This document shows positions 16,194 through 23,673 of a stretch of 47,929 nt of DNA, piece after piece (the stretch's first letter is position 1; every line of letters starts with the position of its first letter). The notes below the pieces were generated by a model. It searched no databases. It had not been told where the DNA came from and saw nothing but the letters and a program-made list of their open reading frames with translations. The position numbers and the translations under genes are program-made. This DNA comes from Candidatus Sulfopaludibacter sp. (GTDB lineage Bacteria > Acidobacteriota > Terriglobia > Bryobacterales > Bryobacteraceae), in assembly GCA_031292755.1 (NCBI GenBank), contig JARLGM010000035.1, forward strand, positions 1 through 47,929, given 5' to 3'.

Positions 16194-19100
16194 CTACTTC
16201 ACGTTGAAGCCTTCCACCACAATCCGCGGACTCTCGCCGCGCGCGTCCGCCTCACTGACCTCGGTAGCGATGGTGCGCTTCTCGCCCGGCATCAGAGCCA
16301 CGTAGCCATCGCTGTAAATGGCCGGCAGAATCCGGTCGCCGCTCTTCTCGCGCACCGCTTTCAGACGGACCATGAGGGCGGGCGCGGACGAGGAATTGGC
16401 CAGCGACGTCTTCAGGAACCAGCGGCCGCCGCGATGTTCCGCCGTGGTGGCCGCATCGATCGCAACCTTCGGCAGCGACCGCAGCGCACGATAGTTCTCC
16501 TCCTCGGTGCCGCGCCAATAGAAGTTGTCGGAAACCTGGCGCTGGCCCTGCCGCAGTTCCAGCCGGAGGAAGTGAACCGGCGTCAGCCCCGCGGGGTACT
16601 CCATTTTGATGGGCGCGGCCATGCTGTCCTCCGCGCTATCCAGCGTGGCCGATTTCTCCCATTTCACCGCGCCATCGGAATCGATCACCTGCACCCGCGC
16701 GGTGAGGCCCGCCGCCGCACCCGCGCTGTAATTCACTACTTCCACCTCATCGGTCGCCGGGTTCCACTGAATATGCAGCGGCTCGGAGGCTTTCTTCGCG
16801 CCGAAATATCCGGCGGTCGGCTCCAGGTAATAGTCGTAGGTCTGCCACACGAAAGACGGCCAGCAGGAATGGCTCATCCAGATCAGCAGCCCCATCCGGT
16901 TCTTGCCCTGCGCTTCAAACATGGCGCGATAGCCTTCGTAGTTTTCGAACTGCGCCAGCCACAGCCAGTCCGCCACATTGTCGGCGGCGCCGTAGCTCTT
17001 TTCGATGCGCGCCCGGAACGCGGCGCCGTTCTGCGCACCGGCGTTGGTGAAATCGTGAATGCCCCACAGCGGCCCCTGGGGCGGCCACATCGCCGATTCG
17101 GGCATCATGAGCTTCAGGCTGTCCAGCGTGACCATGTTGGCCATGCCCATCTCGCTGTGGAACTTCGCGGTGGCGCGCTGCGAAAAATAATACTTCGGCG
17201 ACTGCGCCTGGTAAGGACCGTGCCCGCTCACCACATCGTCCGCCGAACTGGGAATGTAGTGCAGGTCCGGATGCAAGCTCGCCAGAGCCGCGCGGATGCC
17301 GTCGTCAATGGTCTTCGGCGGATACCCTTCGTTGCGGCCCACGTACAGCCCCACCGAGGGATGGCTGCGAATGCGCAGCATGAAGTCTTTCACGTTGCTC
17401 AAGAACATGGCGTCGTTGTCCGGATCGGGCCCGTCCCACGGATTGGCGAGCCAGAAGTCCTGCCACACCACCACGCCATGCCGGTCGCAGGCTTCGTAGA
17501 ATTCGTCCTCGCCGATTTGCCCCACCCAGTTGCGGATCATGTTGAAGTTCATCTCCGCGTGATACCGCACCGCCGCATCGTATTCCCGGCCGCGATAGCG
17601 CAGCAGGGATTCGCCGAAACCCCAATTTCCGCCCTTGGGGATGAAGCGCCGGCCGTTGATCCACATGCGCAGCGTGTGGTCCTCTTCGCTGTAGGTGAAC
17701 TGCCGCACGCCGGACTGAAACTTCGTACTGCCGGAAACCGCGTTCGGCCCCGTCTCAAATTGCAGGCTCACATCGTACAGGTTGGGCTGCCCGTATCCGG
17801 CGGGCCACCACAATTTCGGATTGTTCAATTGCAGCGTGTGCTTCACCGCCTTCGCCTGCGAAGCCTCGATCGTCACCGGAACGTCGAATGCTTCGGTCCC
17901 GAAGCGCCCGCGCAGGGTGCCGGAGACCGGCGCCGCGGAGTGATTGTTCAGCGTCACCTCCACGGTCACACTGGCGCGGCTGGTATCGGGCAGCGGCAAG
18001 ACCGAACTGACGAAAGGATTCTCCACCGTCACCGGACCGGTGGCATCCAGGTACACGCGATTCCAGATGCCTGTTTCGCGGCCGCGGATGGTGGGGATCC
18101 AATCCCACCCGATGGACGCGTGGAAGCTCGGGTTGTCCGCGCCCGGCGCGCCGCCGTTCTTGTCTGTGGATTGCGCCGTCGCCTCTTTCACGCTGCCCGG
18201 CGTGGCGGTCTTCAGAATCCGCACCGCCAGGACGTTTCTGGCGCCCGGGCGCAGCTTTTTCGTTACGTCGAAGCGGCCGCGCATGAAGGCGCCGTCGATA
18301 CGCCCCAGTTTCTCGCCATTGAGGAAGACTTCAGCCTTCCAGTTGATGCCGTCGAAGTTGAGCCATACGTCTTTACCGGCAAAAGATGGCGGCAGCGAAA
18401 ACTCGTTGCGATACCAGAAGTCGGCCTGGAAGAACGAATCGGAAATCATCAACTGGTTGTCCGCAAAGTTCGGATCGGGCAGCGCGCCGGCGTTCAGGTA
18501 GCTCACCAGAACGGTGCCTGGGACGGTCGCCACAAGCCAGCTTGCATCGTCGAAGCCGGCCTTCGATAGCGCCTCGCCGCCCGCTTTCACCAGCGAATCC
18601 CGCTCCACGCGCCACGCGCCGCCGGACAGTTCCACGTGCGTGGCCGACGGCGCCGGCGCGGGCTTCGCCTGGGGAACCGGGCCGCCCCTGCCGAACACTT
18701 CCAATTCACTGAGAATGTAACCGTCCGGTGTGGCGGGCTTCTCCACCAGCACGCGCACGTAACGAGCCTGTACCGGCTGCGCCAGCTTGAGATCGTCGGT
18801 TGTCCCGGAAGCCGGCAGGGCGGCGATGGTCCTCCAATGCGATGCATCGCCGGACGCCTGCACCGAGCCTGCCGCCGCGCGCCGGATCCAGGAAAGCGTC
18901 ACACGATCGAAGGTGCACGTCGCGCCCAGATCCACATACACCCACTCTTCGCTCGCGCCCGCAGGCTTCCACGCGCTGGAAAACTGGTGAGGTCCGGCAA
19001 TCTGCACCGGCGCGTTGCCGCGAAAGAACGAAACACTGTTAACCACCCAGGCGCGCGCCCGCGGATCGGAGAACGTGAGCCGATAGAACCGGCGCCGCGA

Positions 19101-19667
19101 GGGTGTACTGAACTTCACGGAAGGACGAATGTCGCCGGAGGGACGCGCCATACCTTCGACCCTCCCTACTTCGCCCCAACTCGCACCGTCATCGGAACCG
19201 GAGACCACGCAGGCCCAGACTTCCGGCTCGGCCGAAAGCGCCTTCACGGCCGCATCCACTTCGATGCGGTCCACTTCAAACGGAGCCGCCCCGCCGGCCA
19301 GCTCAAACTGCACCCAGGCAGTGGCGCCGTTCAGAGTGACGTTGGTCACCCAGTTGCCATCGAGCATATATTCGCGCTCGTTCTTCTTGAGAACGCCCTG
19401 CTGGCTGGTGGAAACCGCAATCCACCGCGGCAGGGCCGAGTCCTTAATCCCGTCGGTGACCAACTGCGCGGTCAGGTTGTAATCGTACGCCGAGGAGTGG
19501 TACGCGGGGCGGTGCAGCGCCAGGTTGCGGTACGTGGTGGCGTCGATTCGTACGGAAGGCCCGAAGTTTTCCTTGGGGTCGCCGGGGTAAACCCCTACGC
19601 CGAGCGTGTGGTCCTGCGCCAGCAGCGTGAAGGCGATGAGTGCGGTAAGAAAGAAAACGCGTGTCAT
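16194..19667 (-). CDS. GH2 family glycosidase (beta-mannosidase / exo-glucosaminidase-like) with discoidin-type modules
   Basis: An 1157-residue exported enzyme. After the signal peptide (MTRVFFLTALIAFTLLAQ) come one or two F5/8 type C-like carbohydrate-binding modules (about 40-340; RNLALHRPAYHSSAY opens the first). Next come the GH2 sugar-binding jelly roll (about 360-530), an Ig-like sandwich (about 560-650), the TIM barrel (about 670-960) and C-terminal beta domains. E780 in GRNEGYPP is the likely acid/base and E839 in SEMGMAN the likely nucleophile. The overall pattern is closest to beta-mannosidases and exo-beta-glucosaminidases, not beta-galactosidases. AGGA 6 bases before ATG 19667 fixes the start; the frame is open further upstream but that extension overlaps the divergent gene. 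Substrate remains to be shown. Confidence 0.85.
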   Translation of the reverse strand: MTRVFFLTALIAFTLLAQDHTLGVGVYPGDPKENFGPSVRIDATTYRNLALHRPAYHSSAYDYNLTAQLVTDGIKDSALPRWIAVSTSQQGVLKKNEREYMLDGNWVTNVTLNGATAWVQFELAGGAAPFEVDRIEVDAAVKALSAEPEVWACVVSGSDDGASWGEVGRVEGMARPSGDIRPSVKFSTPSRRRFYRLTFSDPRARAWVVNSVSFFRGNAPVQIAGPHQFSSAWKPAGASEEWVYVDLGATCTFDRVTLSWIRRAAAGSVQASGDASHWRTIAALPASGTTDDLKLAQPVQARYVRVLVEKPATPDGYILSELEVFGRGGPVPQAKPAPAPSATHVELSGGAWRVERDSLVKAGGEALSKAGFDDASWLVATVPGTVLVSYLNAGALPDPNFADNQLMISDSFFQADFWYRNEFSLPPSFAGKDVWLNFDGINWKAEVFLNGEKLGRIDGAFMRGRFDVTKKLRPGARNVLAVRILKTATPGSVKEATAQSTDKNGGAPGADNPSFHASIGWDWIPTIRGRETGIWNRVYLDATGPVTVENPFVSSVLPLPDTSRASVTVEVTLNNHSAAPVSGTLRGRFGTEAFDVPVTIEASQAKAVKHTLQLNNPKLWWPAGYGQPNLYDVSLQFETGPNAVSGSTKFQSGVRQFTYSEEDHTLRMWINGRRFIPKGGNWGFGESLLRYRGREYDAAVRYHAEMNFNMIRNWVGQIGEDEFYEACDRHGVVVWQDFWLANPWDGPDPDNDAMFLSNVKDFMLRIRSHPSVGLYVGRNEGYPPKTIDDGIRAALASLHPDLHYIPSSADDVVSGHGPYQAQSPKYYFSQRATAKFHSEMGMANMVTLDSLKLMMPESAMWPPQGPLWGIHDFTNAGAQNGAAFRARIEKSYGAADNVADWLWLAQFENYEGYRAMFEAQGKNRMGLLIWMSHSCWPSFVWQTYDYYLEPTAGYFGAKKASEPLHIQWNPATDEVEVVNYSAGAAAGLTARVQVIDSDGAVKWEKSATLDSAEDSMAAPIKMEYPAGLTPVHFLRLELRQGQRQVSDNFYWRGTEEENYRALRSLPKVAIDAATTAEHRGGRWFLKTSLANSSSAPALMVRLKAVREKSGDRILPAIYSDGYVALMPGEKRTIATEVSEADARGESPRIVVEGFNVK

Positions 19668-19729
19668 ATCTCGTCCTGAAACAATGGAGCCGAAACTCCA
19701 GAATAAGGCCATACGGCTGCCGCGCGCAG

Positions 19730-19756
19730 GATTACACCGGGTCTCACCGTGTAATC
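19730..19756. promoter_or_regulatory. Palindromic operator between the GH2 and esterase genes
   Basis: GATTACAC (19730-19737) and GTGTAATC (19749-19756) form a perfect 8-base inverted repeat with an 11-base spacer, sitting just upstream of the likely -35 of the esterase gene. The left arm extends to GATTACACCG, identical to 14645-14654. It is not followed by a T-run, so a terminator is unlikely. The regulator is not encoded in an obvious way nearby. Confidence 0.6.
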
Positions 19757-19758
19757 GC

Positions 19759-19787
19759 TTGCTTGGACCGGCACCGGGAAGTACGAT
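19759..19787 (+). promoter_or_regulatory. Candidate promoter of the esterase gene
   Basis: TTGCTT (19759-19764) and TACGAT (19782-19787) are spaced by 17 bases. ATG 19795 follows 7 bases later without a Shine-Dalgarno, again pointing to a leaderless message. The palindrome at 19730-19756 abuts the -35. Confidence 0.4.
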
Positions 19788-19794
19788 TGTCGCC

Positions 19795-21150
19795 ATGATC
19801 CAGCGTTCGATTCGAGTCCTGTGGGCGGCCCTCGCGCTCGCCGCCCTGGCCTCCGCGCAAGGACGTGGCGGAAGGGGAGGCCCGCAGGTGGTGGTCACTC
19901 CCGACCACGCCGACTGGCAGTACCGGCCGGGAGAGAATGTCACCTTCAGCATCAAGGTGGTCAGCAACGGGGCCACCGTCTCTGGCCAGAAAATCAACTG
20001 GACCGTGGGGCCGGAATGGTCGCCCGGCGGCCAGCCGCTGGCCACGGGCAGCCTGACCACGGGAACCGAAGACTCCGAAGTGAGCGGCGGCACCTTGGAG
20101 GGACCGGGCTTTCTCCGGCTCATCGCCACGCTGCAGCAGGACGTTCCCACGGGAGGTCGCGGCTTTCCCGTGCGCGGCCTGGGCACCGCCGGCTTCTCAC
20201 CCTGGAATATCAAAGCCCTGGCCGTGGAGCCGCCCGATTTCGACCAGTTCTGGCAGGAGGGCAGGGACGCCCTGGCCAAGGTGCCGATCAACGCGCAGCG
20301 CACGCCATTCCCAGACAAAACCACCGATACCGTCAACGCCTTCCTGGTGAATTTTCAGACCGTGAAGGGCGCCGGCGGCCGCGGTTCCAGCAAGCTGTAC
20401 GGCGTGCTGACGGAGCCCAAAGCCGAGGGCAAGTATCCGGCGCTCCTGCGGGTTCCCGGCGCCGGCGTCTACGGCATTAGCGGCATCTGGAAAGAATCGT
20501 ACGATAACGCCATCGTGCTCAGCATCGGCATTCACGGCGTTCCGCTGAACCTGGACAGCAGCGTGTATCAAAACCTGGGCGCGGGCGCCCTGGACACCTA
20601 CCAGGGCTTCAACCTGGATAATAAGGAGACCTACTACTATCGCCGCGTGTACCTGGGCTGCGTGCGCGCCGTGGACTACCTGGCGTCTCTGCCCAACTGG
20701 GACGGCAAGACCATCGTGGTGGTGGGCGGCAGTCAGGGGGGCGCACGTTCCATCGTCACCGCCGCGCTGGATCCGCGCGTGAAGGCGCTGGCGGTGTTCC
20801 ATCCCGCGCTCTCGGACATCACGGCCTACGCGCAGGGCCGGGTGGGAGGATGGCCCGACCTGTTCCGCAATCCGCGGAATCGCACCAGGGATAAACTGGA
20901 GACCGCGAGTTACTACGACGTAGTCAATTTCGCCAGGCGCGTCAAGGCGCCGGGCATCTACTCCTGGGGCTACAACGATGAGACGTGCATGCCCACCACC
21001 ACCTATGCGGCGTACAACACCATTACCGCGCCGAAAACTTTGACCCTCCAACTGGAGACCGGCCATTTCATCCTCCCGGCGCAAAAAGAGCGCGTGAACG
21101 CATGGATCCGCGAGGTATTGAGGACGGGCCAGGCGCCGGACCCGAAGTAG
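19795..21150 (+). CDS. Acetyl xylan esterase-like alpha/beta hydrolase (AXE1 / CE7-like), secreted
   Basis: A 451-residue exported protein (signal MIQRSIRVLWAALALAALASA, then a short GRGGRGG run). An N-terminal beta-sandwich (about 30-135) precedes an alpha/beta hydrolase domain of the acetyl-xylan-esterase / cephalosporin deacetylase type (about 140-450). The triad is S313 (GGSQGG), D395 (GYNDET) and H424 (ETGHFI). It should remove acetyl groups from xylan or oligosaccharides, which would help the neighbouring glycosidases. I choose ATG 19795; the frame is open upstream to 19606, but that overlaps the divergent GH2 gene and lacks a signal peptide. Confidence 0.85.
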   Translation: MIQRSIRVLWAALALAALASAQGRGGRGGPQVVVTPDHADWQYRPGENVTFSIKVVSNGATVSGQKINWTVGPEWSPGGQPLATGSLTTGTEDSEVSGGTLEGPGFLRLIATLQQDVPTGGRGFPVRGLGTAGFSPWNIKALAVEPPDFDQFWQEGRDALAKVPINAQRTPFPDKTTDTVNAFLVNFQTVKGAGGRGSSKLYGVLTEPKAEGKYPALLRVPGAGVYGISGIWKESYDNAIVLSIGIHGVPLNLDSSVYQNLGAGALDTYQGFNLDNKETYYYRRVYLGCVRAVDYLASLPNWDGKTIVVVGGSQGGARSIVTAALDPRVKALAVFHPALSDITAYAQGRVGGWPDLFRNPRNRTRDKLETASYYDVVNFARRVKAPGIYSWGYNDETCMPTTTYAAYNTITAPKTLTLQLETGHFILPAQKERVNAWIREVLRTGQAPDPK

Positions 21151-21157
21151 TTTTTTT
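21125..21157 (+). terminator. Possible rho-independent terminator after the esterase gene
   Basis: CGGGCC (21125-21130) can pair with GG(A)CCCG (21138-21144) around a 7-base loop, and a run of seven T follows at 21151-21157. The 6-base gap between stem and T-run and the bulged A make it weak. It overlaps the last codons of the gene. Confidence 0.3.
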
Positions 21158-21158
21158 G

Positions 21159-21189
21159 TGTAACCTTTCCCGCACGCGCCAGTATCCTA
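21159..21189 (+). promoter_or_regulatory. ECF-sigma-type promoter upstream of the DUF4097 gene
   Basis: TGTAAC at 21159-21164, a 16-base spacer, then AGTATCC at 21181-21187 resemble promoters used by extracytoplasmic-function sigma factors (SigX/SigM/SigW-like TGTAAC-N16-CGTA). It is unlike the sigma-70-type elements elsewhere in the window. ATG 21226 has its own GGAGG. Confidence 0.45.
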
Positions 21190-21225
21190 CCCGACGGCGA
21201 TATGCCGTCCAGCAAGGAGGATTCG

Positions 21226-22053
21226 ATGAGATCGGCACTTACAGGCGCGGCGTGGATCGGTTTAGCCGTTGCTACCGCAGGCACTCCTTTACTCGCTCAG
21301 TTGCAGGACAACAGCGAAAAACAAATGACTTGCCAAAACGGCGGCTACGATAGCGACCGCGCACGCCATTGCGAGATCCGGGAGCAGGCCGTGCCAACGA
21401 TAGGCCGGCTGAGCGTGGATGCGAGCCCGAACGGCGGCGCAGCCGTCAAGGGCTGGCTGCGAAACGATGTGCTGGTTCGCGCACGCGTCGAAACTTCGGG
21501 CGATACCGAATCCGCTGCCACTGCCATGGCGAGCCGGGTCTCGATCGACAGCTCCGGAGGGCAGGTGCGTGCCACCGGGCCGGAATCCGCAAACAATTCC
21601 GGGTGGAGCGTGAGTTACGAAATCTTCGTTCCGCAGAATACCGATCTGACTCTGAAGAGCCACAACGGAGGTATCACCATCTCCGACGTGCGCGGCCAGA
21701 TCCGCTTCGATGGGACCAACGGAGGCGTGCACCTGAAGCGAGTGGCCGGCGATGTCAGCGGCGCCACGGTGAACGGCGGCGTTCAGGTGGAACTGACCGG
21801 CTCGATCTGGGATGGGCGGCAACTGGAAGTCAGCACCCGGAATGGCGGCGTCAACGTCACCATGCCCTCGTCTTACTCGGCGCACATACAGGCGGAGACC
21901 CAGAGCGGCGGCGTCCATTCGGATTTTCCCGTCACGCTGGAGAGCAATGCCAGACCGCGCCGCCTGGACTTTAACGTGGGCTCCGGCGGTCCGCTGATTC
22001 ACATCTCCACCACCAACGGCCACGTCAGCCTGACGCACACGGAATCGCACTAA
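21226..22053 (+). CDS. DUF4097-type beta-helix protein, exported
   Basis: A 275-residue exported protein (signal MRSALTGAAWIGLAVATAGTPLLA). From about residue 110 it carries short beta-strand repeats with an N/S-GG core (SHNGGITI, GTNGGVHL, VNGGVQV, RNGGVNV, QSGGVHS, TTNGHVSL), the pattern of DUF4097 putative adhesin/beta-helix proteins. DUF4097 genes often belong to ECF-sigma or PspC-type envelope-stress circuits, which agrees with the ECF-like promoter here. GGAGG 5 bases before ATG 21226 fixes the start. It converges on the transglycosylase gene with 10 bases between. Its molecular function is not known. Confidence 0.8.
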   Translation: MRSALTGAAWIGLAVATAGTPLLAQLQDNSEKQMTCQNGGYDSDRARHCEIREQAVPTIGRLSVDASPNGGAAVKGWLRNDVLVRARVETSGDTESAATAMASRVSIDSSGGQVRATGPESANNSGWSVSYEIFVPQNTDLTLKSHNGGITISDVRGQIRFDGTNGGVHLKRVAGDVSGATVNGGVQVELTGSIWDGRQLEVSTRNGGVNVTMPSSYSAHIQAETQSGGVHSDFPVTLESNARPRRLDFNVGSGGPLIHISTTNGHVSLTHTESH

Positions 22054-22063
22054 GGGCGAGGCG

Positions 22064-23506
22064 TTACTCCGTTTTCACCGCGCCCACGGCTTCCTGAAAT
22101 ACGGTAGCGAAGAAATCGCGCTCCCAAGGCGCGCAGCCGATGTGCAGGCTGTCGAGTCCATCTTCGATAAAGCCCAGGTAGCCGTCCCAACCCAGGTCGT
22201 CCATGACGAACCGCAGGCACTCCAGTTCCGCGGGCGGCAGGCCCGAATAGTCGATATCGAAGACGTGGCCCGAACCGTGCGACAGGGCCTCTTTGCCGCC
22301 CGCCCGCAGGTGATTTTGCGGCTCTACCAGAGAAGTCACGATCAGCGGCTGGAACTTCTCGCCGTGCGGATGCATTTCATCGAACAGCCGCCGGGTCTCA
22401 AATGCCAGGTACATCAGGGTCCCCATCGCAGAGGGGGAATCCTGCGCGTAGTCTTCGCCCGGATCGAGCCGGAGTTGGTAGCCGAAATATGCGGGGCGGT
22501 CCAGGGCTTTGACCAGGCGGCCCCCCAAATCGGCATGGATATCGTCGCCGGTGCGGTAGACCAGGTCGTCGCGCTTGAGCCACACCGAAAGACGATGCGG
22601 CGCGCGCCCGGCCGTGACGAATTCGCTCCGGTGCTCCTGCGAAAGCGCCTGAAACGCCGCCGGGTCGCGACGGTAGAGGGCCAGCAACTGTTCCGCGCGC
22701 ATGATGCGGAAGTAATAAGTGGGCGAATAATCGCGCAGCATCTGCTGCTGAATAGCTTCGTAGAGTTCGCGATTCCATGCCGGGCTGCAGGAAAAGAACA
22801 TGCGCGGAACGGTTACCTGGTCTTTCGGAATGCCGCGCGCGCGCCGCGTCAACTCCAACATCTCGCTGACGCAACCCTGGCCGCAGTGGTAAGCGAAGAT
22901 GGCCCAATCGCGCCCGCCAAATCGCTGCTCCAGGGATGACAGGTACGTTGCCGCCGCCGGAATCGCGCGCTCCGGCACCAGGCGGTCGTCACGCACCGTC
23001 ACGATATAGGGGGTTTTGCGGGTGACCGTTTTGTACCTTGGCTTTTTGCTGCTGCTTTTCACCGGCACTTTCTCGCGGGTCACCTTGTAGCGGGTAGCCT
23101 GCAACACCTTCAAACCCATGTCGTGGGCGGTGGCAACCGATATTTGCATAATGCCCTTGGGGCCCGCGATGCTTTCCGCTTTGGAATCGCCCCAGCTTTC
23201 CAGCCAGGCAATGGCCTCAATGAGTGTGGCCGGCAGATGGCTGCGCTGTGCCGCCAGGCGGAAGATGGATTGCAGTCTGGGATCGCCGGTCACGCGCCTG
23301 GCGCCGGGCACGGCCAGTGCTTCCCGCATGATGATGAAGGTTTGCGACTCGATCATCAGGTCCGTGCGGGCCGCCAGCAATTCTGCGGAAATATCGTCAC
23401 GCGCAACGCCGATTCCGGATATCCGGTGTTCCGGAACAAAATAATCGGTCGAGCCGGCCTGGCCCAGTGGCACAAGGCTCAGGACTAAAAGGGCCGTGCA
23501 CTTCAT
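22064..23506 (-). CDS. Lytic transglycosylase (SLT) fused to a DUF5715 / LAS-type metallopeptidase-like domain
   Basis: A 480-residue exported protein. Residues about 80-215 form an SLT lysozyme-like domain with catalytic E103 (WLESWGDSKAES) and GPKGIMQI; it should cut the glycan of peptidoglycan. The domain is interrupted by a Lys/Arg-rich insertion (about 140-175). Residues about 385-460 resemble DUF5715 / M15-like LAS peptidases: VTSLVEPQNHLR, then a H-x2-G-x3-D zinc-type motif (H410, G413, D417 in SHGSGHVFD) and a later H455 (DSLHIGC). If active, one protein would cut both glycan and peptide. AGGGA before ATG 23506 supports the start; a -10-like TACACT lies 12 bases upstream. Confidence 0.8.
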   Translation of the reverse strand: MKCTALLVLSLVPLGQAGSTDYFVPEHRISGIGVARDDISAELLAARTDLMIESQTFIIMREALAVPGARRVTGDPRLQSIFRLAAQRSHLPATLIEAIAWLESWGDSKAESIAGPKGIMQISVATAHDMGLKVLQATRYKVTREKVPVKSSSKKPRYKTVTRKTPYIVTVRDDRLVPERAIPAAATYLSSLEQRFGGRDWAIFAYHCGQGCVSEMLELTRRARGIPKDQVTVPRMFFSCSPAWNRELYEAIQQQMLRDYSPTYYFRIMRAEQLLALYRRDPAAFQALSQEHRSEFVTAGRAPHRLSVWLKRDDLVYRTGDDIHADLGGRLVKALDRPAYFGYQLRLDPGEDYAQDSPSAMGTLMYLAFETRRLFDEMHPHGEKFQPLIVTSLVEPQNHLRAGGKEALSHGSGHVFDIDYSGLPPAELECLRFVMDDLGWDGYLGFIEDGLDSLHIGCAPWERDFFATVFQEAVGAVKTE

Positions 23507-23645
23507 TTCCTGTTCCCTAGTGTAAGCCCGTCGCGCAACAAAGCGTGCACAATTCTTCAGACGTACGAACTGTGTTTTCGGCTACTCACAAAATCTCCAG
23601 CCACATATCGTTCAAGCCCCTCCGCAGGAACTATCGCCGCCGTTG

Positions 23646-23651
23646 TACAAT
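23646..23651 (+). promoter_or_regulatory. Candidate -10 of the Asp-box propeller gene
   Basis: TACAAT at 23646-23651 would start transcription near 23658, leaving a 16-base leader containing GGGAGA before ATG 23674. No clear -35. Confidence 0.3.
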
Positions 23652-23673
23652 GGCTAACCAATCGGGAGATGCC

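Noticed and set aside
19730..19756. The 8-base inverted repeat as a transcription terminator
   Set aside because: No gene ends there, no T-run follows, and it sits between two divergent promoters, so an operator is the better reading.
19668..20336. N-terminal extension of the GH2 gene to 20336
   Set aside because: It overlaps the divergent esterase gene, whereas ATG 19667 has AGGA at 6 bases and begins a signal peptide.
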